Shown here one piece after another: positions 12,106-22,860 of a stretch of 64,000 nt of DNA. Under the pieces are notes generated by a model, which worked only from the letters and a program-made list of their open reading frames with translations, had not been told where the DNA came from and ran no database searches. Source of the stretch: Dromaius novaehollandiae (lineage: Eukaryota; Chordata; Aves; Casuariiformes; Dromaiidae); contig NW_026991398.1 in assembly GCF_036370855.1 (NCBI RefSeq), positions 1,612,001 through 1,676,000 of the forward strand, in the 5' to 3' direction. Both the position numbers and the translations under genes were made by a program. How positions within the stretch are numbered: the first letter of the stretch is position 1; each line of letters opens with the position of its first letter.

Positions 12106-13065
12106 ATGACCAACAGCAGCTCCTTCAACGAGTTCCTCCTCCTGGCATTTGCAGACACGCGGGAGCTGCAGCTCTTGCACTTCTCGCTCTTCCTGGGCAT
12201 CTACCTGGCTGCCCTCCTGGGCAACGGCCTCATCATCACAGCAGTAGCCTGTGACCACCACCTCCACACCTCCATGTACTTCTTCCTCCTCAACCTCTCC
12301 CTCCTCGACCTTGGCTCCATCTCCACCACTGTCCCCAAATCCATGGCCAATTCCCTGTGGGACACCAGGGCCATTTCCTACTCAGAATGTGCTGCCCAGG
12401 TCTTTTTCTTCCTTTTTTTACTTGCAGCAGAGTTTTATCTCCTCACAGTCATGGCCTATGACCGCTTTGTTGCAATTTGCAGACCCCTGCACTATGGGAC
12501 CCTCATGGGCAGCAAAGCCTGTGTCAGAATGGCAGCAGGTGCCTGGGCCAGTGGTTTTCTCCATGCTCTCCTGCACACTGGGAACACATTTTCTATACCA
12601 CTCTGCCAAGGCAACACAGTGGACCAGTTCTTCTGTGAGATTCCTCGGCTTCTCAAGCTCTCCTGCTCAGACTCCTACCTCAGGGAAGCTGGGGTTATTG
12701 TGGGTACTGCCTGTTTAACGTTTGGGTGTTTCATTTTCATTGTGCTGTCCTACGTGCAGATCTTCACAGTCGTGCTGAGGATCCCCTCTGAGCAGGGCCG
12801 GCACAAAGCCTTTTCCATGTGTCTCCCGCACCTGGCCGTGGTCTCCCTGTTTATCAGCACTGGCACATTTGCCTACCTGAAGCCCCCCTCCCTCTCCTCC
12901 CCATCTCTGGATCTGGTGGTGGCTGTTCTGTACTCGGTGGTGCCTCCAACTCTGAACCCCCTCATCTACAGCATGAGGAACAAGGAGCTCAAGGATGGAC
13001 TGAGGAAAGTGTTTTCATGGACATTTTTCAGCAGTGGTAACATTGCCATTGCTCTCCAGAAATGA
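12106..13065 (+). CDS. Olfactory receptor, family 14-like, intact
   Basis: A 319-residue odorant-binding class A GPCR expected in olfactory sensory neuron cilia, where it would signal through a Gs/olf protein; its ligand cannot be predicted. It has an N-glycosylation site at N3 (NSS), GN in TM1 (residues 39-40), the OR block HTSMYFFLLNLSLLDL (54-69), C95 and C177 as the likely conserved loop disulphide, MAYDRFVAIC (116-125), SY in TM5 (215-216), [10 protein letters not shown] (234-243) and PPTLNPLIYSMRN in TM7 (280-292). The length is normal for an OR and there is a single coding exon. The ATG follows a good splice acceptor, and MTNSSSFNEF is the usual N terminus. The 5' half is nearly identical to the gene in unit B, while the 3' end (WTFFSSGNIAIALQK) and 3' flank match unit D, so the gene looks like a mosaic. 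Family 14 is assigned from recall of avian sequences. Confidence 0.95.
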   Translation: MTNSSSFNEFLLLAFADTRELQLLHFSLFLGIYLAALLGNGLIITAVACDHHLHTSMYFFLLNLSLLDLGSISTTVPKSMANSLWDTRAISYSECAAQVFFFLFLLAAEFYLLTVMAYDRFVAICRPLHYGTLMGSKACVRMAAGAWASGFLHALLHTGNTFSIPLCQGNTVDQFFCEIPRLLKLSCSDSYLREAGVIVGTACLTFGCFIFIVLSYVQIFTVVLRIPSEQGRHKAFSMCLPHLAVVSLFISTGTFAYLKPPSLSSPSLDLVVAVLYSVVPPTLNPLIYSMRNKELKDGLRKVFSWTFFSSGNIAIALQK

Positions 13066-14234
13066 CTCCCGTGGTATCTCATACTAGGACTGAGCATTGT
13101 TTATTCACTTTATTATGACTGTTTTTACTATTATTAGTAGTATTTGTAACCATATTGCTGCGCAAATGCTTGGATTCATTCCACCTTTGCTGAGACTCCT
13201 CTGTCTCACCTGTCTCACAAATAAATTTGTGTCCAACACTGCATCAGAGCTGACTCCCTCACTGTATCTCTGTAATAAAGTAGGTTCTTCCTGGTGCAGA
13301 GTTTGAAGGCTGGCTCTTCTTCCAAAGATGGTGTCAAGAATAGGCCCAAGGAAAGCATGACCAAAGGGGCTGCTGTTGATGGGGTTCTCCATGGGTTCAG
13401 GAGCAAAAAAACCTCATAATCGTGTAATAATCTCTTAGAGACTAAGGGCTGGATTTAGGACTCACCCATCAGTGTCCAGTGGCAATAGAGGGGATGAATG
13501 GTCATGGATTTACATACCCAGGGCTGTCCCACATGTTAAGGCCCAATGTCAGATGCCTGTCCTTCTGGAGGGGAATCTGGAGCTTCCAGGAGAACACAAG
13601 GGATCTCCAAGGTGGAGTCACTTAAAGCTAAAGCACCAAACCCAGGTATCCATGGGCAAAGGAGGCCTCTGCAATCCCTGGAGAGGCAGTGGGGATCCAG
13701 CTGGCACAGGAAAGGGAGACTGGAGAGTGATTCGTGTCACCCTCTGTGAAATACCATGTGCTGAATCTAGAGGTCGACCTGGACACAACTAGTAGCTTTG
13801 GAAATATTCCATAACCCTCCAAGCACCTGCCACATCTGCAGTCCCCTGGAGGTATTAGAGGCCGTGATCCCCATTTGGTTGGGTCTGCCTCCAACCCTGA
13901 CCAGCATGGCCAGTGCAGAGTCACCCCGTGGCCCCAGAGCCCGCTTGCTTTGCAGAGCAGCACTGTTAGCTCAGGGCCCTGCAGGAGAACAAGGGAGGGG
14001 CTGTGGGAATGGCCAGCGATATCAGAGGAGGAGTCGGGAGAGATGAGAAGGAAGTGGAACTGGGCTTGAAAGTGTCTTGGAGAGAAAAATGCCAACTTTT
14101 AATCCAAGACAATGTTCAGAGTGTGGATACACTAAAGTGAGCTCACAGTGCAGAGACAGAAGTCCTTGCTGTCCTGGCCCTTCACATGGCCTGGGCAGCG
14201 CCTGAAGAAGGATTAATGCTCCCCACCCTCCCAG
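13066..14234 (+). other. 3' UTR and downstream flank of the unit A OR gene
   Basis: There is no gene. The first 330 bases match the flank of the D gene, inverted (55090-55460). Further right, 13470-14050 matches the flanks of B (about 21920-22600) and C (about 50690-51200), including a shared patch around 13880-13960 ('gggtctgcctccaaccctgacc'). Confidence 0.6.
13274..13279 (+). promoter_or_regulatory. Poly(A) signal AATAAA, unit A OR gene
   Basis: AATAAA lies 209 bases past the stop. Homologous signals lie 198 bases past the stop in C (50476-50481) and D (55263-55258, minus), which supports this one as the functional site. Another AATAAA at 13220-13225 is not conserved in D. Confidence 0.6.
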
Positions 14235-14921
14235 CTCTTCTATTTCCACATGCCCTGATTAAATGGACGATTTCCACCATCACCTTTACAGCACTGAAGC
14301 TGGACATTGCAACTTCCCATTTTTTTCCAGTTTTCCTCCTCCCCTTGCTCTTGATTCATTCAGATACCTAGTTGCAGAGTTGCACTTCAGGGAGTTTAAA
14401 GCTTGCTTCGTGTTTCACTCGTCTGTCCCTTTAGCCAAGTCCTTAATTATATTTATATTTGGCATTTCCTCTCTATCCAAAAGGTTTCTAGTAAGGCAAT
14501 CCCTTGTGGAAAGTGGAGCTCATTGAAGGCAGCTTGGACTTAGCATACACTTGAAGAGTGTAATTATTTTTTATGGAATTATATCATGTTTGATTTTTTT
14601 TGTTTGCTTGCAATTAAGAACAGTCCTTCTGTGTCTATTCACAGCTAGCTGTCTAAGGAAAGCAGGTGGGAAGTGGGACCTATGAGCTGTAACATTCAGT
14701 TGCAGTCTTGAGTGGAATAAGGTTAGCTTTTAGCAAGAGTGATGCAAGTCCCAGGTGACTGGGGAGAGCAATGGCAGGGTTGGGGAGACGGGGAGGAAGA
14801 TTGTCCATGCAGTGTGTGACCTCTGGGACAATGCTTTTCCAATATGATCTGACTTTATCAGGAGCCACTCTGGATCAATCTCAACTGGAGAATGTTGCTG
14901 TCCCTTATTCTGAAAGCTGAA

Positions 14922-14951
14922 AATAATAGTAATGATAATAATAATAATAAT
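14922..14951 (+). repeat. AAT-type microsatellite
   Basis: A short interrupted run of AAT/GAT triplets ('aataatagtaatgataataataataataa'-like) in the unit lead-in. The C copy has a shorter version near 41521-41540. Confidence 0.85.
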
Positions 14952-15714
14952 TTCTTTAAAAGCAGAAATACTTGTATATTATTGCAGTCTCCATCTTTCA
15001 GCTACACTCCCTGAACCTCTCCAATTAGCCATATTAGAGGAAAATTACAGGAAAATTACAGGAAGAGATGTGGTTCATCAGGGTTTTTTGCGTTTGAATG
15101 ATCCGCATGGTGTATTTGGTGCTGAGTCCATGAACCACAGCTAGCGAGAGGAGATGGAACAAAACATTCCAGAAGTCAAAGTCAGAAGCAAAGCCCAAAG
15201 TTTCTTTGAGTGTTAGTGGGTCCCACTGAGGGCCAGGAGCAACAAAGACTCATTGGGGGCTGATTAGAGCAGAAAGTTGTAAGCACTGATGGTAGACAAA
15301 GGAAATGTGCAGGTGGCTCTGATGACAAGTCAACTTTGATGTGTTTTAATCCAGCAAAATGGCCAAGCATGGACATCCAGCCCCTGGGAAGTCAGATTCT
15401 TTTCTCTTACGTTTCCCAGGGCTCTTCGTGGGGGCAGTTTGCATGTGGGGGTGCGCAATGCCAAGTGGAGGGCAATGACATGACACCTCTTGGGGTCCCC
15501 TGGGGGGCAAGGGGCCTTCAGGCTTGCCTGTGCCGTTGACTGTCTCCACCACTGTCTCCACCACTGTCCTACACCGTCCCACGTCAGCTGCTGTGTCCCA
15601 GCAGACTGTAAACCTGCTTCCCCACCTTGCTCTCACCCCTGGATCTCCCCGCCTTTACTGGTGTCTCTCCATCCTCACTGGCTGTTCCTTGAAACACAGA
15701 GCCAGGGGATGATC

Positions 15715-16215
15715 ACAGACTCCCTCTGGGTGATCTTTGGCAGCACAGCACTACTCTTCGAGTGACGTTTACTCACATTAATGTCCAGCCTGAACCTCCC
15801 AAGTAGCAGTTTGTGTCTGTTTCCCCTTCTCATGCTGTTTCCCACTACCAAGAGAAGCTCCTGGGAGCCCCACCCTGGGACACACTACTGCAGCTGTGGC
15901 CACCCCAGTGCTGAGATGAGGGGGATAATGGCTCCCCTGGTCTGCTGGCCAGGCTCTTCCTAATGCAGCCCATAGACCTCTGGCCTTATTTGCAATGAAC
16001 GTGCCCCACTGGCTCGTGTGGGATTTCTCATGATGCCCAGGCCCATTGTGTCAGGGTCACTCCTCAGCTGGTAAGGGCCCATGCTGCCCTGATGCAGGGA
16101 GTTATCCTTCCCCAGGTGCAGGACTTGCCCCTTCTCCTTGTAAAACTTCAGGAGGCTTCTGTTGGCCAAACCCTCAGGTTTCTACAGGTCCCCCAGACTG
16201 AAACTCTCTTGTGTC
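15715..16215 (-). mobile_element. CR1 LINE fragment (ancestral insertion, copy in unit B)
   Basis: Reverse complement of CR1 3' sequence: 'tccctctgggtga', 'atgtccagcctgaacctccc', 'cagtgctgagatgagggggat', 'ccaggtgcaggacttgcccc', 'aggaggcttctgttggcc'. It lies at the same place as the copies at 3453, 42385 and 61365. No coding capacity remains. Confidence 0.82.
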
Positions 16216-16724
16216 AGCTGTTAATGTGTGTGTGTGTGCAGATGGCTCCCCCTGACTTGTGGTGTCTCCAGCAGGATAACAGCATGAGGAACTGCAGGAC
16301 ACTACAGTGAATAAAAGGAGGTATTAGTTTAATGGAAGTGCTGGCAATGGTTGGAATTACTGTGCTGACCATCTCAGAAAAGCCCAATGAATGCACAAAG
16401 CAAGCAAAACGAGGACCAGTGGGGATAGGGTAAGCAGAGGTGGGCTGTTTGTGTGGGAGGGCATGAGGATGACAAAAAGGAAGAACTTGGAAGGGGAAAA
16501 AGAGAAGAAAAAAGGGGGGGATGAAGTAAAGGATATGATCAGGGCTGTTTGGGGGTATCTGTGAAGCATTCCTACACCTGAGCAACACTGCCTGGAAGAG
16601 GACAAGGCAGCTGCAGTTGTTCTGACCATACTTATGTCTGACTTACTTCCATGGTCACAGGGCATCTGAGTGCTTTCCCTACCATCAACAAGGGAAGAGC
16701 CGGTGTGGAAAGAAGTGCAAGATG

Positions 16725-17020
16725 ATTCAGGCTGGAAAGGACCTCAGGAGGTCTCCAACCCAACCTCCTGCTCACAGCAGGGTCAGCTCTCAGGTCCAAC
16801 CAAGTTGCTCAAAGCTTTATTCATGTAGGCCTTGAAAACCTCCAAGGATGGAGATGCTTTTTGGCCCAGAGGGCACAGCCTCTCTGGGCAACCTGCCCCA
16901 GTGCTTCACTGTCTTGATAGGTACATCTTTTTTCCTTATCCCCCTCCTGTACCTCTCGTGTTGCAACTAATGCTTGTCGACCCTCTTCCCATCATTCACA
17001 ATGGCAAAGAGCATTGTATT
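16725..17020 (-). mobile_element. CR1 LINE 3' UTR fragment, unit B
   Basis: The reverse complement starts 'ttcaggctggaaaggacctcaggagg' and runs through 'ccaacctcctgctcacagcag' and 'tctctgggcaacctgccccagtg'. It is the counterpart of 4365-4745 in unit A but shorter at the right end. Confidence 0.82.
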
Positions 17021-17228
17021 GTAATGCACAGGTATTGTATGCTCTGAGGAGGGCCCACTCTAGACAAGCAGTTGTTCATAATTAGACTTTGACCTTAAAA
17101 CCTTTCAGGCCCAAGAGGAACCCTCACACCACTAGGAGCGGCTGGCTCTGGGGAGGCCAAATCTGGTGCTAACCCACATGCAGCAAAGGAATTCCTACCT
17201 GCAAGAATTGCAGGGGCAATAGCCAGAC

Positions 17229-17592
17229 ATGACAGAATCACCGAATCATTCAGGCTGGAAGGGACCTTGGCAAGTCTCTAGCCCAACCTTCTGCTCACAT
17301 CAGGATCAACATGGAATTCACACCAAGTTCCTCAAGGCCTCCTCCAGCTGTGTCCTGCAAGCCTCCAAGAAGAGAGAGTCCATAACCTCTCTGCACCCTT
17401 CTTAAAATGTTTCGTTACCCTCTTTGATTTTTTTCCCTTCTATCTGATTTTAACCTCACTTGAGTCAGCTTATAGCCAATGCCTCTCATTCTCCTGCCAT
17501 GAGTCGCTGCAAAAACCTGGTTCCTTATTGGTGGTAACCTTGAGTTGGGAAGCTGCTATGAGTCCCCCGCAAAGCCTTTCCTTTTCCAGCTG
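17229..17592 (-). mobile_element. CR1 LINE 3' remnant ending at a deletion scar
   Basis: The reverse complement starts 'gacagaatcaccgaatcattc' and matches the 3' UTR of the long CR1 of unit A (5113-5490). It breaks off at about 17592 after 'ttccagctgaacaag', and the sequence then jumps to flank that lies at 9087 in unit A. The CR1 body and the OR relic are thus absent from unit B. Confidence 0.82.
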
Positions 17593-20055
17593 AACAAGAG
17601 ATGGGAATAAGGCCTTCCAGAGTGGGACATTTCCACCTCTCATAGATAGTCATCCTCTGATGAAATAAATTGCAATGTTGGAATCTGTCTTTCTCCACTG
17701 TTTAGCAAAGGACAATAGGTGATTATTTTAGTCTACCTCAGTGAACATTTCCCAGGAGGAGGGAGCACAAGGGACAGAGACATTCAGGCCTTCAGCTGGG
17801 CCAGGCTCCTGGGATGGAGGGAGCTCATGGCAACCTGGCAGCACTGCCCAGAGACAGCTGTGTGCAGGAGCAGCTCCTTTGCAAAGAGCAGCAGGGCTGC
17901 AGGTGCTGCCTGCTGCTGCTGACATGAGATGAGACAAGACAGAAAGAAGTGCAAGGCAGTGTGGAGTGGGAGGACAGAGGAGAGCTCCTTGTGAGAGAAA
18001 TCTTCACAGCCCCTGACATGGTAAGCATCTGGCTGCAGGGCAATGCTACTGAGGTTCCTGGAGGGGTCTTCTGAACGCAGCCCATCCTATAACTGATAGA
18101 TTCAGACATGAATTCAGTGACCTGTGGCAGGACAGGTTCATTCTCCTGTCGAGAAGGTGCTGCATGGGTCAGGGGTGCCACCAGCTCGAGCTCAGGCACA
18201 GGTTATGTCTGAAGGATCTTTTCAGAGGAAGGTCAAAAAAAGGCTAATTGAAAGGGAAGGAGCTTTCCTTCTAGTAAAAGCTCGTTAGTACTACTAAAAC
18301 TAGAAAAAATACATTCTAATTTTGGCAGGGAGAAAAAAGGAAAGAGCCTTCTGGTTTGGCAAGGAATGCGGACTCCCAAACCTTCACTCTCAGAGATCAA
18401 TAGGTCTGTGAGAAACTCCAGCAAACCCCTTCAACTCCACCTCAGCCTACAGACAGAACTAGCAGCACCTCTATTGTCTGATAAGAGCTTTTCTGACCTG
18501 CTGCTTAGGACCTGCATGCACAGAGATGCCCCTGGAAAGAGCCCTGTCCTGGGGGGCTTCTGTAGGGCAGAACTGAGCACACAGAGGGTGGGAAGGGGTC
18601 TGGGAGCACTGGCAAGGAAAAGATGTTAGGACGAAGTAAGAGCTGCCAGCAAGGACAGCTCCAGGCAGCAGAGATGGGCAGGGAACGAGAGGGAACTGTC
18701 AACAGAATCATCATGGGAGAATGGATTTGAGCAAGTCTTGGTCAGTCCCTGCAATGCAGACAGCTTCTTCCGAGCAAGCCTCCCATGTCTCCTCTCCCAC
18801 CCATCAGACCCTCTGCCCTGACAGCCATGGGGTCCAGGGCATGAGCCACCTCCTCTGCAGCCAGACCTCCAGCAGAGGAGAGGGGCATCTCTCCTGCCAC
18901 AGGCCTGTTCACTGCTGCCCGACAAAGGGGCTGAGACTGCCCTGCAATGTCACTGTCTGTGAGGTGGCATGCCCAGCTGGGTAAGCTGAAGGCTTTCCCC
19001 AGTGCCTGTCTGTCTCTCTCTCCTTGCCTCCCTTGGCAGCAGGATCGTGGTGTTGCTCCTTGTTTCCCCTCCTCTCCATGCTGCTCCTGTTCTTGTCTCG
19101 GGCTCCCTGGGGTTGGGGGGGTTTCAGCTGCAGTTGAGACACCTGCCCTGCGAGTTGTGCAAGAGAAGGGTCTGCATGGGAGTGAGGTGTCCGCAGCCCC
19201 CTTCTAGCCTGTGCAGCTCCAGGAAATGCAGTCTGTGGGGTTGGGAATTGAGCTGACCCTCCCTTAAAGAGAGACCATCTACAGTCCTAATGGTCCTTTG
19301 ACTGTTTCCCTGTTGGGTCCTGCCAGGCTGCAAGCTGCACTCTAGAAAGGCACTGCTGTCTCACAGCATCTCTGTGATATCTGAGAGACAAACAAAGAAG
19401 CTGCAGAGGTGCTGAGAGTATGGAGATCGTGGTGGGAGGCTGTATACAGGCAGCTGAAAAGATCCCTGTGTGTCCTTGGCTAGAAGGGGAGTGTGGAGAC
19501 CTCCCTCAGGTGCCCAGAGAAAGGCAGAGAAGGTTGGAGATCTGCTCTTTGAAACTGGACTCGTCTGCTCTCAGCAGTGGCTGGTTTCTTTTTAGGGCAA
19601 CATATGAGAGTGATCATCTCCCAGCTCAAAGAGGTGCGAGCACAGGACAGCTGGGAACAAGACTAATAGACAGACAAGCTGTCCTCACTCTGCGCCAAGT
19701 GGCAGTGAATGTTTTTGTTTTTAAAGACTCATAGTAGAAATGCTGAGAATTTCTGCCTTTGAGGAACAATCCCCAGGAGTGACAGGGGCATCTAAAAGAA
19801 ATTAAACATTATTAAAAAATCCCTAAAACTCTGTTTCTCAATCCTCATTCTTTAGAGCAGGTAGTGAAGACATTGAAAAGCCATTCCACATGACAAATAG
19901 ATTTTATTTGACAGAAATTATGAGAGTCAGAGTTGCTTACCTGCATTCCCATATTCCCACTACTGTCCAGAAGGACTGACCCCTCTGGAGCCCATGGGCA
20001 GAGGCTTCTGCTCCTCACAGCACACTCAGCCAGCACAAACCACAGCTCAAGCAAG
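17593..20055 (+). other. Conserved 5' flank of the unit B OR pseudogene; no gene seen
   Basis: It is collinear with 9087-11957 (A) and with the inverted flank of D (about 59107-56570). Small ORFs occur but are not maintained across the copies, so I call none of them. Confidence 0.6.
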
Positions 20056-20176
20056 GTACCTTGCCCAATGATCCTCCCCCCCAAAAGACAGAGGCAATCT
20101 GGTGCTTTCAAAGAGAAATGCTACTTTTTTATCATGGAAGTTCTCTCCTACCTTGTAAATGTCTTTTCCTCCTTAG
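20056..20176 (+). promoter_or_regulatory. Putative short leader intron, unit B
   Basis: CAAG|GTACCT donor and 'cttttcctccttag' acceptor, 121 bases apart, exactly as in A. Only one base differs from A between the donor and the ATG. Confidence 0.5.
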
Positions 20177-20203
20177 ACAGTCCCAAAAGCCCAGTGGGAC
20201 CAA

Positions 20204-21138
20204 ATGACCAACAGCAGCTCCTTCAACGAGTTCCTCCTCCTGGCATTTGCAGACACGCGGGAGCTGCAGCTCTTGCACTTCTTGCTCTTCCTGGGCATCT
20301 ACCTGGCTGCCCTTCTGGGCAACGGCCTCATCATCACAGCAGTAGCCTGCGACCACCGCCTCCACTCCCCCATGTACTTCTTCCTCTTCAATCTCTCCAT
20401 CCTTGACCTTGGCTCCATCTCCATCACTGTCCCCAAATCCATGGCCAATTCCCTGTGGGACACCAGGGCCATTTCCTACTCAGGATGTGCTGCCCAGGTC
20501 TTCCTGCTTCTCTTCTTGTTTCCAACAGAGTTTTCTCTTCTCACTGTCATGGCCTATGACCGCTTTGTTGCAATTTGCAGACCCCTGCACTATGGGACCC
20601 TCATGGGCAGCAAAGCCTGTGTCAAAATGGCAGCAGCTGCCTGGGCCAGTGGGTTTCTCTATGCTCTCCTGCACACTGGGAACACATTTTCTATACCACT
20701 CTGCCAAGGCAATGTCCTGGAACAGTTCTTCTGTGAAATCCCCCAGTTCCTCATGCTCTCCTGCTCAGATTCCTACCTCAGGGAAGCTGGGGTTATTGTG
20801 GCTAGTGCCTGTTTATTCTTTGGGTGTTTTGTTTTCATTATGCTGTCCTATGTGCAGATCTTCACAGTCGTGCTGAGGATCCCCTCTGAGCAGGGCCGGC
20901 ACAAAGCCTTTTCCATGTGCCTCCCGCACCTGGCCGTGGTCTCCCTGTTGGGATCAGCACTGTCACATTTGCCTACCTGAAGCCCCCCTCCATCTCCACC
21001 CCATCTCTGGATCTGGTGGTGGCTGTTCTGTACTCGGTGGTGCCTCCGACAGTGAACCCCTTTATCTACAGTTTGAGGAACAAGGAGCTCAAGGAGGCAC
21101 TGAAGAAATTGATCCAGTGCGAACAAGGTCAGCCCTGA
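20204..21138 (+). pseudogene. Olfactory receptor, family 14-like, one frameshift before TM7
   Basis: It reads as a normal OR from MTNSSSFNEF through MAYDRFVAIC, FFCEIPQFLMLSCSD and [16 protein letters not shown]. There the frame is lost: where unit A has 'ctgtttatcagc' this copy has 'ctgttgggatcagc', a net gain of two bases at about 20949-20952. The open frame ends soon after (20980) with no TM7. The other frame carries the missing [10 protein letters not shown]...[15 protein letters not shown] and a tail ending EQGQP, stopping at 21138. No other break is visible, so this is a young pseudogene or, less likely, an assembly error. Its TM3 region (VFLLLFLFPTEFSLLTVMAYDR) is identical to that of the C gene. 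The poly(A) signal conserved in A, C and D reads AGTAAA here (21726-21731) and lies much farther downstream. Confidence 0.92.
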
Positions 21139-22860
21139 TAAATGTCCCACTACATACACTCCCCAGGATATCTGGCATCAAGGCTGTGTATTGTGCATTC
21201 CTTTCTTTCTCACTTTTTTCTTTTATATCCATGTGAAAAGAAAAAATGCTCTGGTTCATATCACATTTCCTCAGGAGTCTCTCATTTGAATCTGACCCAG
21301 AGACTGTGTTGAAGAAGGAAGCCAGGCTTCCCCCTTCATCAGCAGAGGTGGGGGAACCTCAGATCCTGCAAGTCTGAGATCTCTTGGATGCCTTCTGTGA
21401 AATGCGGAAAGTCTGGTTTTGGCAGTGTCTGTTTTAGTACTACCACAGCAGGCAGTTCCTTGCTGCAGCCTTGGCCTGAGGGCTGCAGCTTTCCTGGAGA
21501 CACGTCCACCAACAGCAGCAGGACTTTCTCCTTCCAGGGCTGGTCTCCTGCCTTCCAAACTCTCCTGCTGTGCTCTGGTGTGTACCTATGGCCTAAGGGC
21601 TCTCCCAGCGTGGTGGTGGGAGGGTTGTGCTTCCCTGTGCATTCCTGTGAGCACAGGTCTTGTGAGGCAGGACCAGGCATATGGCACATTTATGCCAGAC
21701 CTGGCCTCCAGCAGAGCATTTCTGTAGTAAAAGGCGATCTCCTTAGTGACATGCCTGAAGTCTGGCCTTTCTTCAGAAGATGGAGTCAAAAAAATGCCCA
21801 GGGGATTGCACCACAGAAGGGTCTGCTGCTCTGCTTGTGAACTCCATGGGCTCTGGGGCATGAGCTCATAGTCCCAGTGTGATCTGTTAGGGACAAAGCG
21901 CTGGAGTCAGGGCTCATTTCTCAGTGACCAGTGACCAGTGGAGCTAGTGAATGGTCTCTGAATTGCTTGCCTGGAGCTGTCTCACGGGTGATAGTGCTGA
22001 TGAGAGGTGCCCATCCTTCTGGAGGGGAACCTGAGCTCCCAGGAGACCACAGGGGATCTCTAGGGACAGCATGTGCCTGGGGTGAGCAGGGAGTGGAGCC
22101 TCATAAAATGAGGGATGGTCCATGGTGCAGTAACTAGAAGGTAAAGCACTAAATCCAGGGATGCATGGGGAAATGAGGGCTCTGCAATCCCTGGAGAGGC
22201 AGTGGGGACCCAGGAGGCCCAGGGAAGAGGCACTGGAGGTGATTCCTGCACCCTCAGTGAAACACCACAGGCTGGAGCTAGTGCACACCCAAACACATCT
22301 CCTGCCATTGCAAATGTCCTAGGTCACTCTGAGCACCATCCATGAGCACAGACACATGCCAGCAGTGTCAGTGGTGGTGATCCCTGGCTGGCTGGGTCTG
22401 CTTCCCACTCCGACCGGCACAGACAGTGCAGAGTCAGGAGTCACCCCATGGCTGTATGACCCCACAGGCCACTGGGGAAAGGCTCTCGAGGGAGCAGAGA
22501 TGTCCCAGAAGGAAAGCCGGGCAGCATTCAGAGATAGGAAATGAGAAGGAGAAGCAGGTTTGTCTGGTCACCAGCTCGGGGCAGGCGGCTCTGTCCCCAG
22601 GGCAGCAGGAGCTGCTGGAGGGGCTGCAGGGCCAGGGCTCTCGTGCTGTGCTGGGCAGCAGAGTAGGCATGGAGGGGCTGCAGGCAGACAGGGAGGGGGA
22701 TCTGCTGGGCACAAGAGCAGGGGAGACAGAGAGTGACCGGACTCATTGCAAGGCCTCCTCCCCATGCCAGGGATCTGCTGCCCTTGTCCTTGGGCCTGGC
22801 CTGAGCTGTGGTGTGGATATGCCTGTGCCTGGTCCTGCACCTCTCAGGTGCTGATCTGAC

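Larger units (their letters stand above)
3453..14234 (+). repeat. Segmental duplication unit A of the OR14 cluster
   Basis: The unit holds CR1 pieces, an antisense OR relic, a conserved 5' flank, an OR14-like gene and a 3' flank, in the same order as units B, C and (inverted) D. Its lead-in is missing because the ERV LTR abuts it at 3452/3453: the first unit-like sequence after the LTR already corresponds to the middle of a CR1 seen at about 15890 in unit B. The stretch 3870-4365 is unit-specific spacer homologous to 16215-16725 and 42860-43336, and I see no gene in it. The stretch 4745-5113 is spacer homologous to 17020-17229. Confidence 0.85.
14235..22860 (+). repeat. Segmental duplication unit B of the OR14 cluster
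   Basis: It begins at an AT-rich lead-in ('ctatttccacatgccctgatta') that has counterparts at 40861 (unit C) and, inverted, at 63509 (unit D). 14235-15715 is non-coding lead-in homologous to 40861-42385 and, inverted, to 63510-61945; I see no gene in it. The CR1 pieces, 5' flank (17593-20055), OR pseudogene and 3' flank follow. About 550 bases at 21160-21710, after the gene, have no clear match in A. The right edge is diffuse. Confidence 0.82.

Noticed and set aside
12251-12718. 155-codon frame inside the unit A OR gene
   Set aside because: It is a +1-frame shadow of the receptor exon. The B copy has a similar shadow (20403-20876), kept only because the exons are near-identical.
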